Source: Streptomyces sp. NBC_00083
GTDB taxonomy: Bacteria; Actinomycetota; Actinomycetes; Streptomycetales; Streptomycetaceae
Assembly: GCF_026343295.1 (NCBI RefSeq)
Contig: NZ_JAPELY010000003.1
Location: forward strand, 310,001 to 374,000
Length of the DNA: 64,000 bases
Direction of reading: 5' to 3'
Shown here: one piece after another, positions 7,825 through 15,804 of the stretch
Position numbering within the stretch: the stretch's first letter is position 1
Layout of the letters: every line of letters starts with the position of its first letter
Translations under genes and position numbers: made by a program
Notes under the pieces: model-generated
Seen by the model: only the letters and a program-made list of their open reading frames with translations
The model's database searches: none
Told to the model about the DNA's origin: nothing

Positions 7825-9867
7825 TTGTACTCGAAGAGACCCTTCGGCCTCCCCGCACTCACCGGGCGCGTCGCCACCGCCGCCCTCGGCGCGGCGGCCC
7901 TGGTCACCGGCGGACTCATCGCCGTCGCCCCGTCCGTCGCCGCGGCCACACAGGGCGCCGCCACACAGAGCTCCGCCACACAGAGTTCGAGCACACAGAG
8001 CGCCGGCACACATGCCGCCAACACCCAGCGGCTGTGCGCCCAGCCCGCCAAGGCCGGCATGATGTCCTGCCTGGCACTGGCCCGCACCGACGTCCAGCAC
8101 CACCTCGGCATATCCCCGAACGCCCTGCCCTCCGGCTACGGCCCCTCCGACCTGCAGAGCGCCTACGCCCTCCCGGCGAACGCCGGCGCCGGCACGACCG
8201 TCGCGATCGTCGACGCGCAGGACGACCCGAGCGCCGAGTCCGACCTGGCCACCTACCGTTCCCAGTACGGGCTGCCCGCCTGCACCACAGCGAACGGCTG
8301 CTTCAAGAAGTCCGACCAGAACGGCGGCACCAACTACCCGACCGCCGACTCGGGTTGGGCCGGCGAGATCTCCCTCGACGTCGACATGGTCAGCGCCGTC
8401 TGCCCGCAGTGCCACATCCTGCTCGTCGAGGCCAACTCCGCCAGCATGGACGACCTCGGCGCGTCCGTGAACCGCGCCGTCGCCATGGGCGCCAAGTACG
8501 TCTCCAACAGCTACGGCGGCTCGGAGGACTCCACCGACACGAGCTCCGACTCCACCTACTTCAACCACCCCGGCGTCGCCATCACCGTCTCCTCCGGTGA
8601 CAGCGGCTACGGCGTCGAGTACCCGGCCGCCTCCCAGTACGTGACGTCCGTCGGCGGCACCTCCCTGAGCCGCTCGAGCAGCACCCGCGGCTGGTCCGAG
8701 TCGGTCTGGGGCTCCAGCTCCGGCGGCGAGGGCGCGGGCTCGGGCTGCTCGGCGTACGACCCGAAGCCGTCCTGGCAGCACGACACCGGCTGCGCCAAGC
8801 GCACCGTCGCCGACGTCTCCGCGGTCGCCGACCCCAACACCGGCCTCGCGGTGTACGACAGCTACCAGGCCAGCGGCTGGAACGTGTACGGCGGCACCAG
8901 CGCCTCCTCGCCCATTATCGCCGGCGTGTACGCGCTCGCCGGCACCCCCGCCGCGAACACCGTCCCGGCGTCCTACCCGTACGCCCACACGTCCTCCCTC
9001 AATGACGTGACCTCCGGCGCCAACGGCAGCTGCAGCAACTACCTGTGCAAGGCCGCCGTCGGCTACGACGGTCCGACCGGCCTCGGCACCCCGAACGGCA
9101 CCGCGGCCTTCACCAGCGGCACCAGCACCGGCAACACCGTGACGGTGACCAACCCGGGCAACCAGTCGACCCAGGTCAACACCGCCGCCTCCCTCCAGAT
9201 CCACGCCACGGACTCCGGCAGCGGCCAGACGCTGACCTACAGCGCCACCGGCCTGCCTGCGGGCCTGTCCATCAACGCCTCGACCGGCCTGATCTCCGGC
9301 ACCCCGACCGCCACCGGCAGCTCCAACGTGACGGTCACCGCCAAGGACTCCACCAACGCCACCGGCTCGACGTCCTTCACCTGGACCGTCACGACTTCGG
9401 GCGGCGGCGGCTGCACCGCGGCCCAGCTGCTCGGCAACCCCGGCTTCGAGACCGGCAGCGCGACGCCCTGGTCCGCGACCACCGGCGTCGTCGACAACTC
9501 CAGTGGTGAGCCCGCCCACTCCGGTTCCTGGAAGGCCTGGCTCAACGGGTACGGCGCCGCCCACACCGACACGCTCTCCCAGACGGTGACCATCCCGGCC
9601 GGCTGCCACGCCACCCTCAGCTACTACCTGCACATCGACACCAAGGAGACGACCACCACCGTCGCCTACGACAAGCTGACGGTGACCGCCGGCTCGACCA
9701 CCCTGGCGAGCTACTCCAACATCAACAAGAACACCGGCTTCGCCCAGAAGTCCTTCGACCTCTCCTCGTTCGCGGGGCAGACGGTGACCCTCAAGTTCAA
9801 CGGCACCGAGGACAGCAGCCTGGCCACGTCGTTCGTCATCGACGACACCGCGGTCAACGTGAGCTGA
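7825..9867 (+). CDS. Secreted S53 (sedolisin-like) serine-carboxyl peptidase with Ig-like and C-terminal binding domains
   Basis: 680 residues. A signal peptide (to about residue 38) is followed by a low-complexity TQSS-type repeat. The catalytic domain has GEISLDVD (Glu ~180, Asp ~184), SSGDSGYG (oxyanion Asp ~259) and GGTSASSP (Ser ~359), the sedolisin set. There is no large pro-domain between signal and enzyme. Residues ~435-530 form an Ig-like (He_PIG) domain with TGLPAGLSINASTGLISGTP, and the last ~150 residues are a jelly-roll-like module starting LLGNPGFETG. TTG at 7825 has GGAGGG eight bases upstream; ATG 7810 is the alternative. Expected role: extracellular protein breakdown. Confidence 0.85.
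   Translation: MYSKRPFGLPALTGRVATAALGAAALVTGGLIAVAPSVAAATQGAATQSSATQSSSTQSAGTHAANTQRLCAQPAKAGMMSCLALARTDVQHHLGISPNALPSGYGPSDLQSAYALPANAGAGTTVAIVDAQDDPSAESDLATYRSQYGLPACTTANGCFKKSDQNGGTNYPTADSGWAGEISLDVDMVSAVCPQCHILLVEANSASMDDLGASVNRAVAMGAKYVSNSYGGSEDSTDTSSDSTYFNHPGVAITVSSGDSGYGVEYPAASQYVTSVGGTSLSRSSSTRGWSESVWGSSSGGEGAGSGCSAYDPKPSWQHDTGCAKRTVADVSAVADPNTGLAVYDSYQASGWNVYGGTSASSPIIAGVYALAGTPAANTVPASYPYAHTSSLNDVTSGANGSCSNYLCKAAVGYDGPTGLGTPNGTAAFTSGTSTGNTVTVTNPGNQSTQVNTAASLQIHATDSGSGQTLTYSATGLPAGLSINASTGLISGTPTATGSSNVTVTAKDSTNATGSTSFTWTVTTSGGGGCTAAQLLGNPGFETGSATPWSATTGVVDNSSGEPAHSGSWKAWLNGYGAAHTDTLSQTVTIPAGCHATLSYYLHIDTKETTTTVAYDKLTVTAGSTTLASYSNINKNTGFAQKSFDLSSFAGQTVTLKFNGTEDSSLATSFVIDDTAVNVS
7946..8020 (+). 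repeat. 15-bp minisatellite inside the S53 peptidase gene
   Basis: Five degenerate copies of a 15-bp unit beginning CCACACAG or GCACACAG (starts near 7946, 7961, 7976, 7991, 8006). They encode TQ-rich pentapeptides between signal peptide and enzyme. The unit length is a multiple of three, so copy number can change without frameshift. Confidence 0.75.
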
Positions 9868-9933
9868 CCCGAACACCCTTGGGCGGGACCGGGGTTGATC
9901 CCCGGCCCCGCCCTTCGCCGTGCGTCCGCGCCA

Positions 9934-10596
9934 TCAGTCCAGGCGCAGCGCCACGAACGCCCGGCCGGCCGCGGTCCAGCGTCCGGCCGGGCGCCAGCCC
10001 AGCGGGAGGGCGCAGGACAGCAGCGCGTTCGTGCCGAGCCGCGCCCAGGGGAAGTCGCCACCCGCCGCGCCGCTCGCGTCGGTGACGCGGACCCGCATCC
10101 GTTCATCGATCTCGTACGGGGCCGCCTCGGCGAGCAACAGGCCGCCCGGAACGACGAGTTGGGCAACGCGGGCCAGCAGCGCGGCGGGGTCGCCGCCGAT
10201 GCCCACGTTCCCGTCGACGAGCAGCGCGGTGTCCCAGCGCCCCTCGCCGGGGAGGTGGTCGAAGACCGAGCGGCACAGCGCGCTGCCGCCCCAGTCCCGG
10301 GTGTGGCGGACCGCTTCGGCGCTCACGTCGACCCCGAGCGCGGCGACCCCGTCGGCGGCGAGCGCGGCCACCAGCCGGCCGGGCCCGCACCCGATGTCGA
10401 GGACCGTGCCGCGACATCGGCGCAGCACCGTACGGTCCGCCACGTCCGGCTCGGCGCACCAGCGTTCGACTTCCAGGGGCAGCAGCCAGCCGTCGGGCCG
10501 GCGCAGGAACAGCGGGCCGCGCCCCGAGCGCACGGCATCCGTATACGGGTCGGCGTGCCAGGCCGCCGGAACCGTGGCCGAGAGCGCTCTCACCAT
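9934..10596 (-). CDS. Class I SAM-dependent methyltransferase
   Basis: 220 residues. Motif I is VLDIGCGPGRLV, followed by GVDVSAEAVRHT, and an acidic post-motif region (ALLVDGNVGIGGDP). This is the standard Rossmann methyltransferase layout. It is the last gene of a three-gene operon with the DUF2064 and family 2 glycosyltransferase genes, and its start overlaps the upstream stop by 7 bases. A GAGAGCGCTCTC palindrome covers codons 2-6 (encoding VRALS with a rare AGA). It probably modifies the same product as the glycosyltransferases. The substrate is unknown. Confidence 0.85.
   Translation of the reverse strand: MVRALSATVPAAWHADPYTDAVRSGRGPLFLRRPDGWLLPLEVERWCAEPDVADRTVLRRCRGTVLDIGCGPGRLVAALAADGVAALGVDVSAEAVRHTRDWGGSALCRSVFDHLPGEGRWDTALLVDGNVGIGGDPAALLARVAQLVVPGGLLLAEAAPYEIDERMRVRVTDASGAAGGDFPWARLGTNALLSCALPLGWRPAGRWTAAGRAFVALRLD
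10580..10591. other. GAGAGCGCTCTC palindrome
   Basis: Exact copy at the junction of the methyltransferase start and the stop codon of the upstream gene. It forces an AGA arginine codon in the methyltransferase. Confidence 0.8.
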
Positions 10597-11387
10597 GCGC
10601 GCACCCCGGCCGTCGAGTGCCCGCCCGCCGCGGGCCCTTCGGGGGACGACCCGGCCGGGGGCCCGACCACCGCCGGCTCGTCCGGCGTGCCCCCGACAGC
10701 CGCCGGCTCCGCCGCCTGCGCCCCGACGGTCGCGGCGCCGCCCGTCCGGGCCCCCATCCGCAGGGACCGCGCGAAGCGGCCGTGCGGGGCTTCGGCGGCG
10801 ACGAGTTCGGCGTCCCGCGCGGTGTCGACATCGCGCAGCCGCGCCAGCTCGTGCACGACGAGCCCGGCGTCGTCGAGTCGCTGCCGCTGGACGCGTCCGG
10901 TCTCGGACACCGACATCGGTACGCCGAGCAGCAAGGAGGGATCGGGCTCGGTCAGGCCGAGCGCCCAGAACCCGCCGTCGTCGGCCGGCCCGAACCACGC
11001 GTCGCGGGGCCCGCCCCCGGCCAGCGCCGGCGCGAGCAGATCCGGCGTGACCTGCGGGGTGTCCATCCCGATCAGGAGCGCGGGGCCGGTGCACGCGGCG
11101 AACGCCGCAGCGATCCGCTCGTCGAGCCCGCCGGCGCACTGCGGGATCACCTCGATGCCGGGCGGGAGCCAGGGGCCCGGCTCGCCGTCGAGCACCAGGA
11201 CCCTCCGGCGTACGGGCGTGGCGAGCACCGCGTCGAGGGTGTCGGCGAGCGACGCCTCGGCGATCCGGGCCGCCTCACGCGGGGTGTACGGCGGGGTGAG
11301 CCGCGTCTTGACCCGGCCGGGGACGGGCGCCTTCGCGAGGACGAGCAGCGTGGTGCCCGACGTCATGGAGCGCTCCGGGCCCGTCAT
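10590..11387 (-). CDS. DUF2064 / TIGR04282-family glycosyltransferase-like protein
   Basis: 265 residues. The N-terminus TLLVLAKAPVPGRVKTRLTPPY is the hallmark of the DUF2064 (TIGR04282) nucleotidyl/glycosyl-transferase-like family. GMDTPQVTPDLL and WFGPADDGGFWALGL complete the signature of a GT-A-like fold. ATG 11387 overlaps the upstream stop as ATGA. An ATG at 11366 has a better GGAG and may be the real start. The last ~60 residues are an Ala/Gly/Pro-rich tail. It sits in an operon with a family 2 glycosyltransferase and a methyltransferase, suggesting a small glycoconjugate pathway. Confidence 0.85.
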   Translation of the reverse strand: MTGPERSMTSGTTLLVLAKAPVPGRVKTRLTPPYTPREAARIAEASLADTLDAVLATPVRRRVLVLDGEPGPWLPPGIEVIPQCAGGLDERIAAAFAACTGPALLIGMDTPQVTPDLLAPALAGGGPRDAWFGPADDGGFWALGLTEPDPSLLLGVPMSVSETGRVQRQRLDDAGLVVHELARLRDVDTARDAELVAAEAPHGRFARSLRMGARTGGAATVGAQAAEPAAVGGTPDEPAVVGPPAGSSPEGPAAGGHSTAGVRAW

Positions 11388-12112
11388 CGGGCGACCGCCA
11401 CGGCGGGCGCAGCGGCCGGCGGCTCGGCCAGCACCCGGCGCATGTCGTGCACCGCGTTCCAGGTGCCCCGCCACGTACCGGTGACCTTCGACTTCCCGGC
11501 GCGCGGCAGATAGGCCACATCGTGCTCGGCCACCCGCCACCCCGCGTCGGCCGCGCGCACCACCATCTGGAGCGGATAGCCACTGCGGCGGTCGGTGAGA
11601 GCGAGGCCGAGCAGCGCCTCGCGGCGCGCGGCCCGCAGCGGGCCCAGGTCGTGCAGGCGCAGCCCGGTGCGGCGCCGCAGCATCCGGGCGAGCGCCAGGT
11701 TCCCGGCGCGGGCGTGCAGCGGCCACGCGCCGAGCTTCTGCGGCCTGCGCCGGCCGAGCACCAGGTCGGCGGTGCCGTCCGCGACCTCCCGCACGTAGCG
11801 GACGAGCTCGGCCGGGTCCAGGGACGCGTCACAGTCGCAGAAGCAGACGAACTCCGCCTCTGCGGCGAGCAGCCCGGCGTGGCAGGCGGCGCCGAAGCCC
11901 CGGCGGGGCTCATGCACCACCGTGGCGCCGAGAGCGCGCGCTACATCGGGTGAACCGTCGGTCGAGCCGTTGTCGACGACGACGGCCCGCCAGCCGTCCG
12001 GGATCCGGGCCAGTACCCAAGGCAGTGCCTCGGCTTCGTCGAGGCAGGGCAGCACGACGTCCACGGTCACCGCGGGCGGTGCGGCGGGGGATGCGGAAGA
12101 GGTTTCAGTCAC
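11384..12112 (-). CDS. Family 2 glycosyltransferase
   Basis: 242 residues. VDVVLPCLDEAEALPWVL, VVVDNGSTDGSPDVA and FVCFCDCDASLDP give the nucleotide-sugar site and the metal-binding acidic motif of a GT-A (GT2, dolichol-phosphate-mannose-synthase-like) enzyme. There is no C-terminal membrane domain. GTG at 12112 was chosen because homologous sequence begins just after it; the Shine-Dalgarno is poor. It is first of a three-gene operon, divergent from the response regulator, with about 125 bases between. Confidence 0.85.
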   Translation of the reverse strand: MTETSSASPAAPPAVTVDVVLPCLDEAEALPWVLARIPDGWRAVVVDNGSTDGSPDVARALGATVVHEPRRGFGAACHAGLLAAEAEFVCFCDCDASLDPAELVRYVREVADGTADLVLGRRRPQKLGAWPLHARAGNLALARMLRRRTGLRLHDLGPLRAARREALLGLALTDRRSGYPLQMVVRAADAGWRVAEHDVAYLPRAGKSKVTGTWRGTWNAVHDMRRVLAEPPAAAPAVAVAR

Positions 12113-12236
12113 GCCCTCACCGTACGAATCCAAACCGGGCAAAACGGATATCGGGTTCTTACGAAACGCGGACATCCCCCGCCCGGGGTCCACCTGGCGC
12201 AGACGGACCCCTCCCGGCGGTGCGACGCTGGATGCC

Positions 12237-13034
12237 ATGCACAGCACCGAGAGCCGCATCCTGGTCGTCGACGACGACCCGACCGTCGCGGAAGTCGTCA
12301 CCGGCTACCTGGAGCGGGCGGGCCACGCCGTCGACCTGGCCGCGGACGGCCCCGCCGCCCTGCGCGCGGCCGCCCGCCGCCGCCCCGACCTGGTCGTACT
12401 CGACCTGATGCTGCCCGGCATGGACGGCCTGGAGGTGTGCCGCAGGCTGCGCGCCGACGCCCCCGTACCGGTGATCATGCTGACGGCGCGCGGCGACGAG
12501 GACGACCGCATCCTCGGCCTGGAAATAGGTGCCGACGACTACGTGACGAAGCCGTTCAGCCCGCGCGAGCTGGTGCTGCGCGTCGAATCCGTCCTGCGCA
12601 GGGCCCGCACCGCCGCCGCCCGCCCGGGGCCGCGCATGGCCCGCTCCGGCATCGCGCTCGACCCGACCGCCCGCACCGCGTCGAAGGACGGCGTCGAACT
12701 CGCCCTGACCCTCAGGGAGTTCGACCTCCTGGCCTACCTCCTCGCCCGCCCCGGCGAGGCGATTTCGCGCGAGCGGCTGATGCATGAGGTGTGGGGCTGG
12801 GAGTTCGGCGACCTCTCCACCGTGACCGTCCATGTGCGGCGGCTGCGCGGAAAGATCGAGACCGACCCCGCCAAGCCCGCCCTCATCCGTACCGTCTGGG
12901 GCGTCGGCTACCGCTTCGAGGCCGCACCGGACACGCTCGGCGCGGCAGCCGACGCCGGCCTCTCCCGCGCGGGCGCCGGCTCGGGAGACGCTACGCTCGG
13001 CAGCGCGATCGTGAAGGGTGCCGACCATGGGTGA
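12237..13034 (+). CDS. OmpR/PhoB-type response regulator
   Basis: 265 residues. The receiver domain has the DDDP acidic pocket, the phospho-acceptor Asp in VLDLMLPGMDG (~residue 56) and Lys in DDYVTKPFSP. A linker leads to a winged-helix domain (LTLREFDLLAYLLARPGEAISRE... TVHVRRLRGKIE... VWGVGYRFE). Its last 8 bases overlap the histidine kinase gene. A stretch of ~35 residues after the DNA-binding domain is low-complexity. Target genes are not visible; the divergent glycosyltransferase operon is a candidate. Confidence 0.9.
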   Translation: MHSTESRILVVDDDPTVAEVVTGYLERAGHAVDLAADGPAALRAAARRRPDLVVLDLMLPGMDGLEVCRRLRADAPVPVIMLTARGDEDDRILGLEIGADDYVTKPFSPRELVLRVESVLRRARTAAARPGPRMARSGIALDPTARTASKDGVELALTLREFDLLAYLLARPGEAISRERLMHEVWGWEFGDLSTVTVHVRRLRGKIETDPAKPALIRTVWGVGYRFEAAPDTLGAAADAGLSRAGAGSGDATLGSAIVKGADHG

Positions 13035-14145
13035 CGTGCTGCTCATCGCCCTGTACGCCTTCCTGGGCGCGGCAGCGGCGGGACTCTGCGGCGCCCTGGC
13101 GCTCCGCCTTCTGCGACACCGGTCGCTCACCGCGTCGGTGACCGTGGTCGCCGCCGTCGCGGTCGTCGCCATGCTGGCGGGCACGCTCGCCGTCGCCTGG
13201 GCGATGCTCCTGAACTCCCACGACCTGACCGTCGTGACGGTGGTCGTCGCCATGGCAGCCGTCGCGTCCCTGGCCACCGCGCTCCTGCTCGGCCGCCGAG
13301 TCGTCGCGAGCAGCCGCCGCCTCGCACTCGCCACCCGCTCCTTCGGCGACGGCGGCAGCTTCGACGCCCCCGTGGGCCCCACCACCGCCGAACTGGCCGC
13401 ACTCAGCCGGGAGTTGGCAGCGACCAGCGCGAAGCTGACCGAGTCGCGCGAGCGGGAACGGGCGCTGGAAACCTCCCGCCGCGAACTCGTCGCGTGGATC
13501 TCCCACGACCTGCGCACCCCGCTCGCCGGGCTCCGCGCGATGGCCGAGGCCCTCGAAGACGGCATGGCCAAGGATCCCGAGCGCTACTTCCGCCAGATCC
13601 GGACCGAGGTCGAACGCCTCAACTCCATGGTGGGCGACCTCTTCGAACTCTCCCGGATCCACGCGGGAGCGCTCTCCCTCAACCCCGCCCGCATGTCCGT
13701 CCACGACCTGATCGGCGACGCTCTGGCCGGCGCCGACCCGCTCGCCCGCGAACACGGCGTCCGTCTGGTCGGCGAGCGCGTCGACGCGGTACCGGTCGAA
13801 GTGGACGGCAAGGAGATGACCCGCGTCCTCGCCAACCTGCTGGTCAACGCCATCCGGCACACCCCGGCCGACGGCACCGTGGCGGTCGGCGCCCGGGACC
13901 GGGACGGCGCCGTCACGCTCTCCGTCACCGACGGCTGTGGCGGCATCCCCGACGACGACCTGCCCCGGGTCTTCGACACCGGCTGGCGGGGCACCGAGGC
14001 ACGCACCCCACCCGGCGGCGCGGGCCTCGGCCTCGCGATCGTGCGGGGGATAGTGGAAGCCCACTCCGGCCGCGCCGAAGTGCGCAACGTGGCGGGCGGC
14101 TGCCGCTTCGAACTGACCCTCCCCGCCGCCACCGCCACGACCTGA
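13027..14145 (+). CDS. Membrane sensor histidine kinase
   Basis: 372 residues. Three hydrophobic segments lie in the first ~100 residues with little extracellular sequence, so sensing is probably in or near the membrane. Then come a HAMP-like linker, the phospho-acceptor motif WISHDLRTPLAGLRAM (His ~160), an N box NLLVNAIRHTP, and G boxes DGCGGIP and GGAGLGLAIV. ATG 13027 has AAGGG eight bases upstream and overlaps the response regulator end. It forms a two-component pair with that protein. A one-mismatch GAGAGCGCTCTC copy lies at 13665. Confidence 0.9.
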   Translation: MGDVLLIALYAFLGAAAAGLCGALALRLLRHRSLTASVTVVAAVAVVAMLAGTLAVAWAMLLNSHDLTVVTVVVAMAAVASLATALLLGRRVVASSRRLALATRSFGDGGSFDAPVGPTTAELAALSRELAATSAKLTESRERERALETSRRELVAWISHDLRTPLAGLRAMAEALEDGMAKDPERYFRQIRTEVERLNSMVGDLFELSRIHAGALSLNPARMSVHDLIGDALAGADPLAREHGVRLVGERVDAVPVEVDGKEMTRVLANLLVNAIRHTPADGTVAVGARDRDGAVTLSVTDGCGGIPDDDLPRVFDTGWRGTEARTPPGGAGLGLAIVRGIVEAHSGRAEVRNVAGGCRFELTLPAATATT

Positions 14146-14182
14146 CCCCGCCGAACCACCTTCGGCACGAGCGCCCGTCGTA

Positions 14183-14256
14183 CCGGCGCCCTGTCGCCCG
14201 GCAGCGCGACCGCTCCCGAGCGCCCGCCCCGCCGGCGCCCCGTCGCCCGGCAGCGC
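14183..14256. repeat. 25-bp direct repeat in the convergent gap
   Basis: CCGGCGCCC-Y-GTCGCCCGGCAGCGC occurs at 14183-14207 and 14232-14256, 24 of 25 bases identical, 49 bases apart, between the histidine kinase stop and the epimerase stop. It may act in mRNA end formation. Confidence 0.6.
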
Positions 14257-14318
14257 ACCCCTGCCGCGGGCAGCGCACCCGGCCGGTGGAGGCCGCAGCC
14301 GCCCAGCAGTGGCCGGCC

Positions 14319-15317
14319 CTACGACTCCGCGGCGGCGAACTCCGCCATCCCCTCCTCGAAGCCGACCGCCGGCTTCCAGCCCAGTTCACCGCGCAACCGC
14401 GCCGAGTCCGCGGTGATGTGCCGTACGTCCCCGAGCCGGTACTCGCCCGTCACCACCGGCTCGGGACCGCCGTGGGCCGACGCCAGCGCACCCGCCATCT
14501 CGCCCACGGTGTGCGGGGTCCCGCTGCCCGTGTTGTACGCCGTGAGGGCCCCGGGTGTCCGGCCGGAGAGCGCTTCCAGAGCCACGACGTTGGCTCCCGC
14601 CACATCGCGTACATGGACGAAGTCCCGGCGCTGGCGGCCGTCCTCGAAGACCCGCGGCGCCTCGCCGCGCGCCAGCGCCGAGCGGAAGAACGAGGCGACC
14701 CCCGCGTACGGCGTGTCCCGCGGCATGCCGGGCCCGTACACGTTGTGATAGCGCAGCGACACGGCCCGCCCGCCGGTCGCCCGTGCCCAGGCGGCGGCCA
14801 GATGCTCCTGCGCCAGCTTGGTGGTGGCATACACGTTGCGCGGGTCGACCGGCGCGTCCTCCGCGACCAGCCCAGGGCTCAACTCGGCCTCGCAGTGCGG
14901 GCATTGGGGCTCGAAGCGACCGGAGTCCAGCCATTCGACCGGCCGCGGCCCGGGGCGTACGACCCCGTGGTCGGAGCACTCGTAGCGGCCCTCCCCGTAG
15001 ACCACCATCGACCCGGCGAGCACCAGTTCCCGAACGCCCGCCTCGGCCATCGCGGTCAGCAGCACCGCGGTGCCGAGGTCGTTGTTGCTGACGTAGTCCG
15101 GCGCGTCACCGAACCCGGTGCCGAGCCCCACCATCGCCGCCTGATGACACACCGCGTCCATCCCGCGCAACGCCCCGGCGACGATCTCGGGGTCGCGAAC
15201 GTCGTCCTGTGGCCGGATCGCCCGGTCGAGGACGAACGGCTCGTGGCCGTGCGCGGCGAGCGCTGTGACAATGTGCGAGCCGATGAAGCCCGCGCCTCCC
15301 GTGACAAGTACACGCAT
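14319..15317 (-). CDS. NAD-dependent epimerase/dehydratase with Cys-rich insertion
   Basis: 332 residues. VTGGAGFIGSH is the Rossmann NAD motif. The active site shows GSMVVYGEG and the YATTKLAQEH Tyr-x-x-x-Lys pair. This is the extended SDR family of sugar-nucleotide epimerases. Between them is an insertion (~residues 125-165) with ECSDHG and QCPHCEAEL, a CPHC knuckle unusual for the family that could bind zinc. It acts presumably on a nucleotide sugar, in keeping with the nearby glycosyltransferases. ATG 15317 starts exactly at the Rossmann strand. Confidence 0.85.
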   Translation of the reverse strand: MRVLVTGGAGFIGSHIVTALAAHGHEPFVLDRAIRPQDDVRDPEIVAGALRGMDAVCHQAAMVGLGTGFGDAPDYVSNNDLGTAVLLTAMAEAGVRELVLAGSMVVYGEGRYECSDHGVVRPGPRPVEWLDSGRFEPQCPHCEAELSPGLVAEDAPVDPRNVYATTKLAQEHLAAAWARATGGRAVSLRYHNVYGPGMPRDTPYAGVASFFRSALARGEAPRVFEDGRQRRDFVHVRDVAGANVVALEALSGRTPGALTAYNTGSGTPHTVGEMAGALASAHGGPEPVVTGEYRLGDVRHITADSARLRGELGWKPAVGFEEGMAEFAAAES

Positions 15318-15397
15318 AAGGGAGACGCTACGGATGCGGAGCCTTCCCGTCACGGCTCCACCCCGCCATGTCACCACCCCGTAAGGAGTACCCGGGC

Positions 15398-15709
15398 ATG
15401 CCTCTTGAGCCGCTGTCACAGAAGGACGTAGAGGACCGGCTGACCGAGCTGCCGGGCTGGTCGCTGTCGGACGGCCACGATCGGATCTCCCGCAGCTACC
15501 GCCTCGCGGGGCACTTCGCCGCGACCGCGCTGGTCGTCCACATCGCCCAGATCCAGGAGGAGCTCAACCATCACAGCGACCTGACGCTCGGCTACAACAC
15601 GGTCGCCCTGTCGGTGAACACCCATGACGCGGGGGGCGCCCTCACGGAGCTGGACTTCCGACTCGCCCACCGAGTGGAGGAGATCGCTCCCAGGCACGGC
15701 GCGGAGTAG
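15398..15709 (+). CDS. phhB: Pterin-4a-carbinolamine dehydratase (4a-hydroxytetrahydrobiopterin dehydratase)
   Basis: 103 residues, full length for the family. EELNHHSDLTLGYNTV is the PCD signature with the paired catalytic His, and SVNTHDAGGALTELD follows. The enzyme dehydrates 4a-hydroxytetrahydropterin during recycling of the pterin cofactor of aromatic amino acid hydroxylases; some members have other roles. AAGGAG lies 10 bases before ATG 15398. It is divergent from the epimerase and no hydroxylase gene is next to it. Confidence 0.9.
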   Translation: MPLEPLSQKDVEDRLTELPGWSLSDGHDRISRSYRLAGHFAATALVVHIAQIQEELNHHSDLTLGYNTVALSVNTHDAGGALTELDFRLAHRVEEIAPRHGAE

Positions 15710-15804
15710 TCCCGTCCGGGGCGCCGGCCGCGGAGGGGCGGGGACGACGGCGCCGCCGCCCGCGAGGAGCGGACGGCGGCGGTCGTGCGGGGGTGCGGAG
15801 CGCG

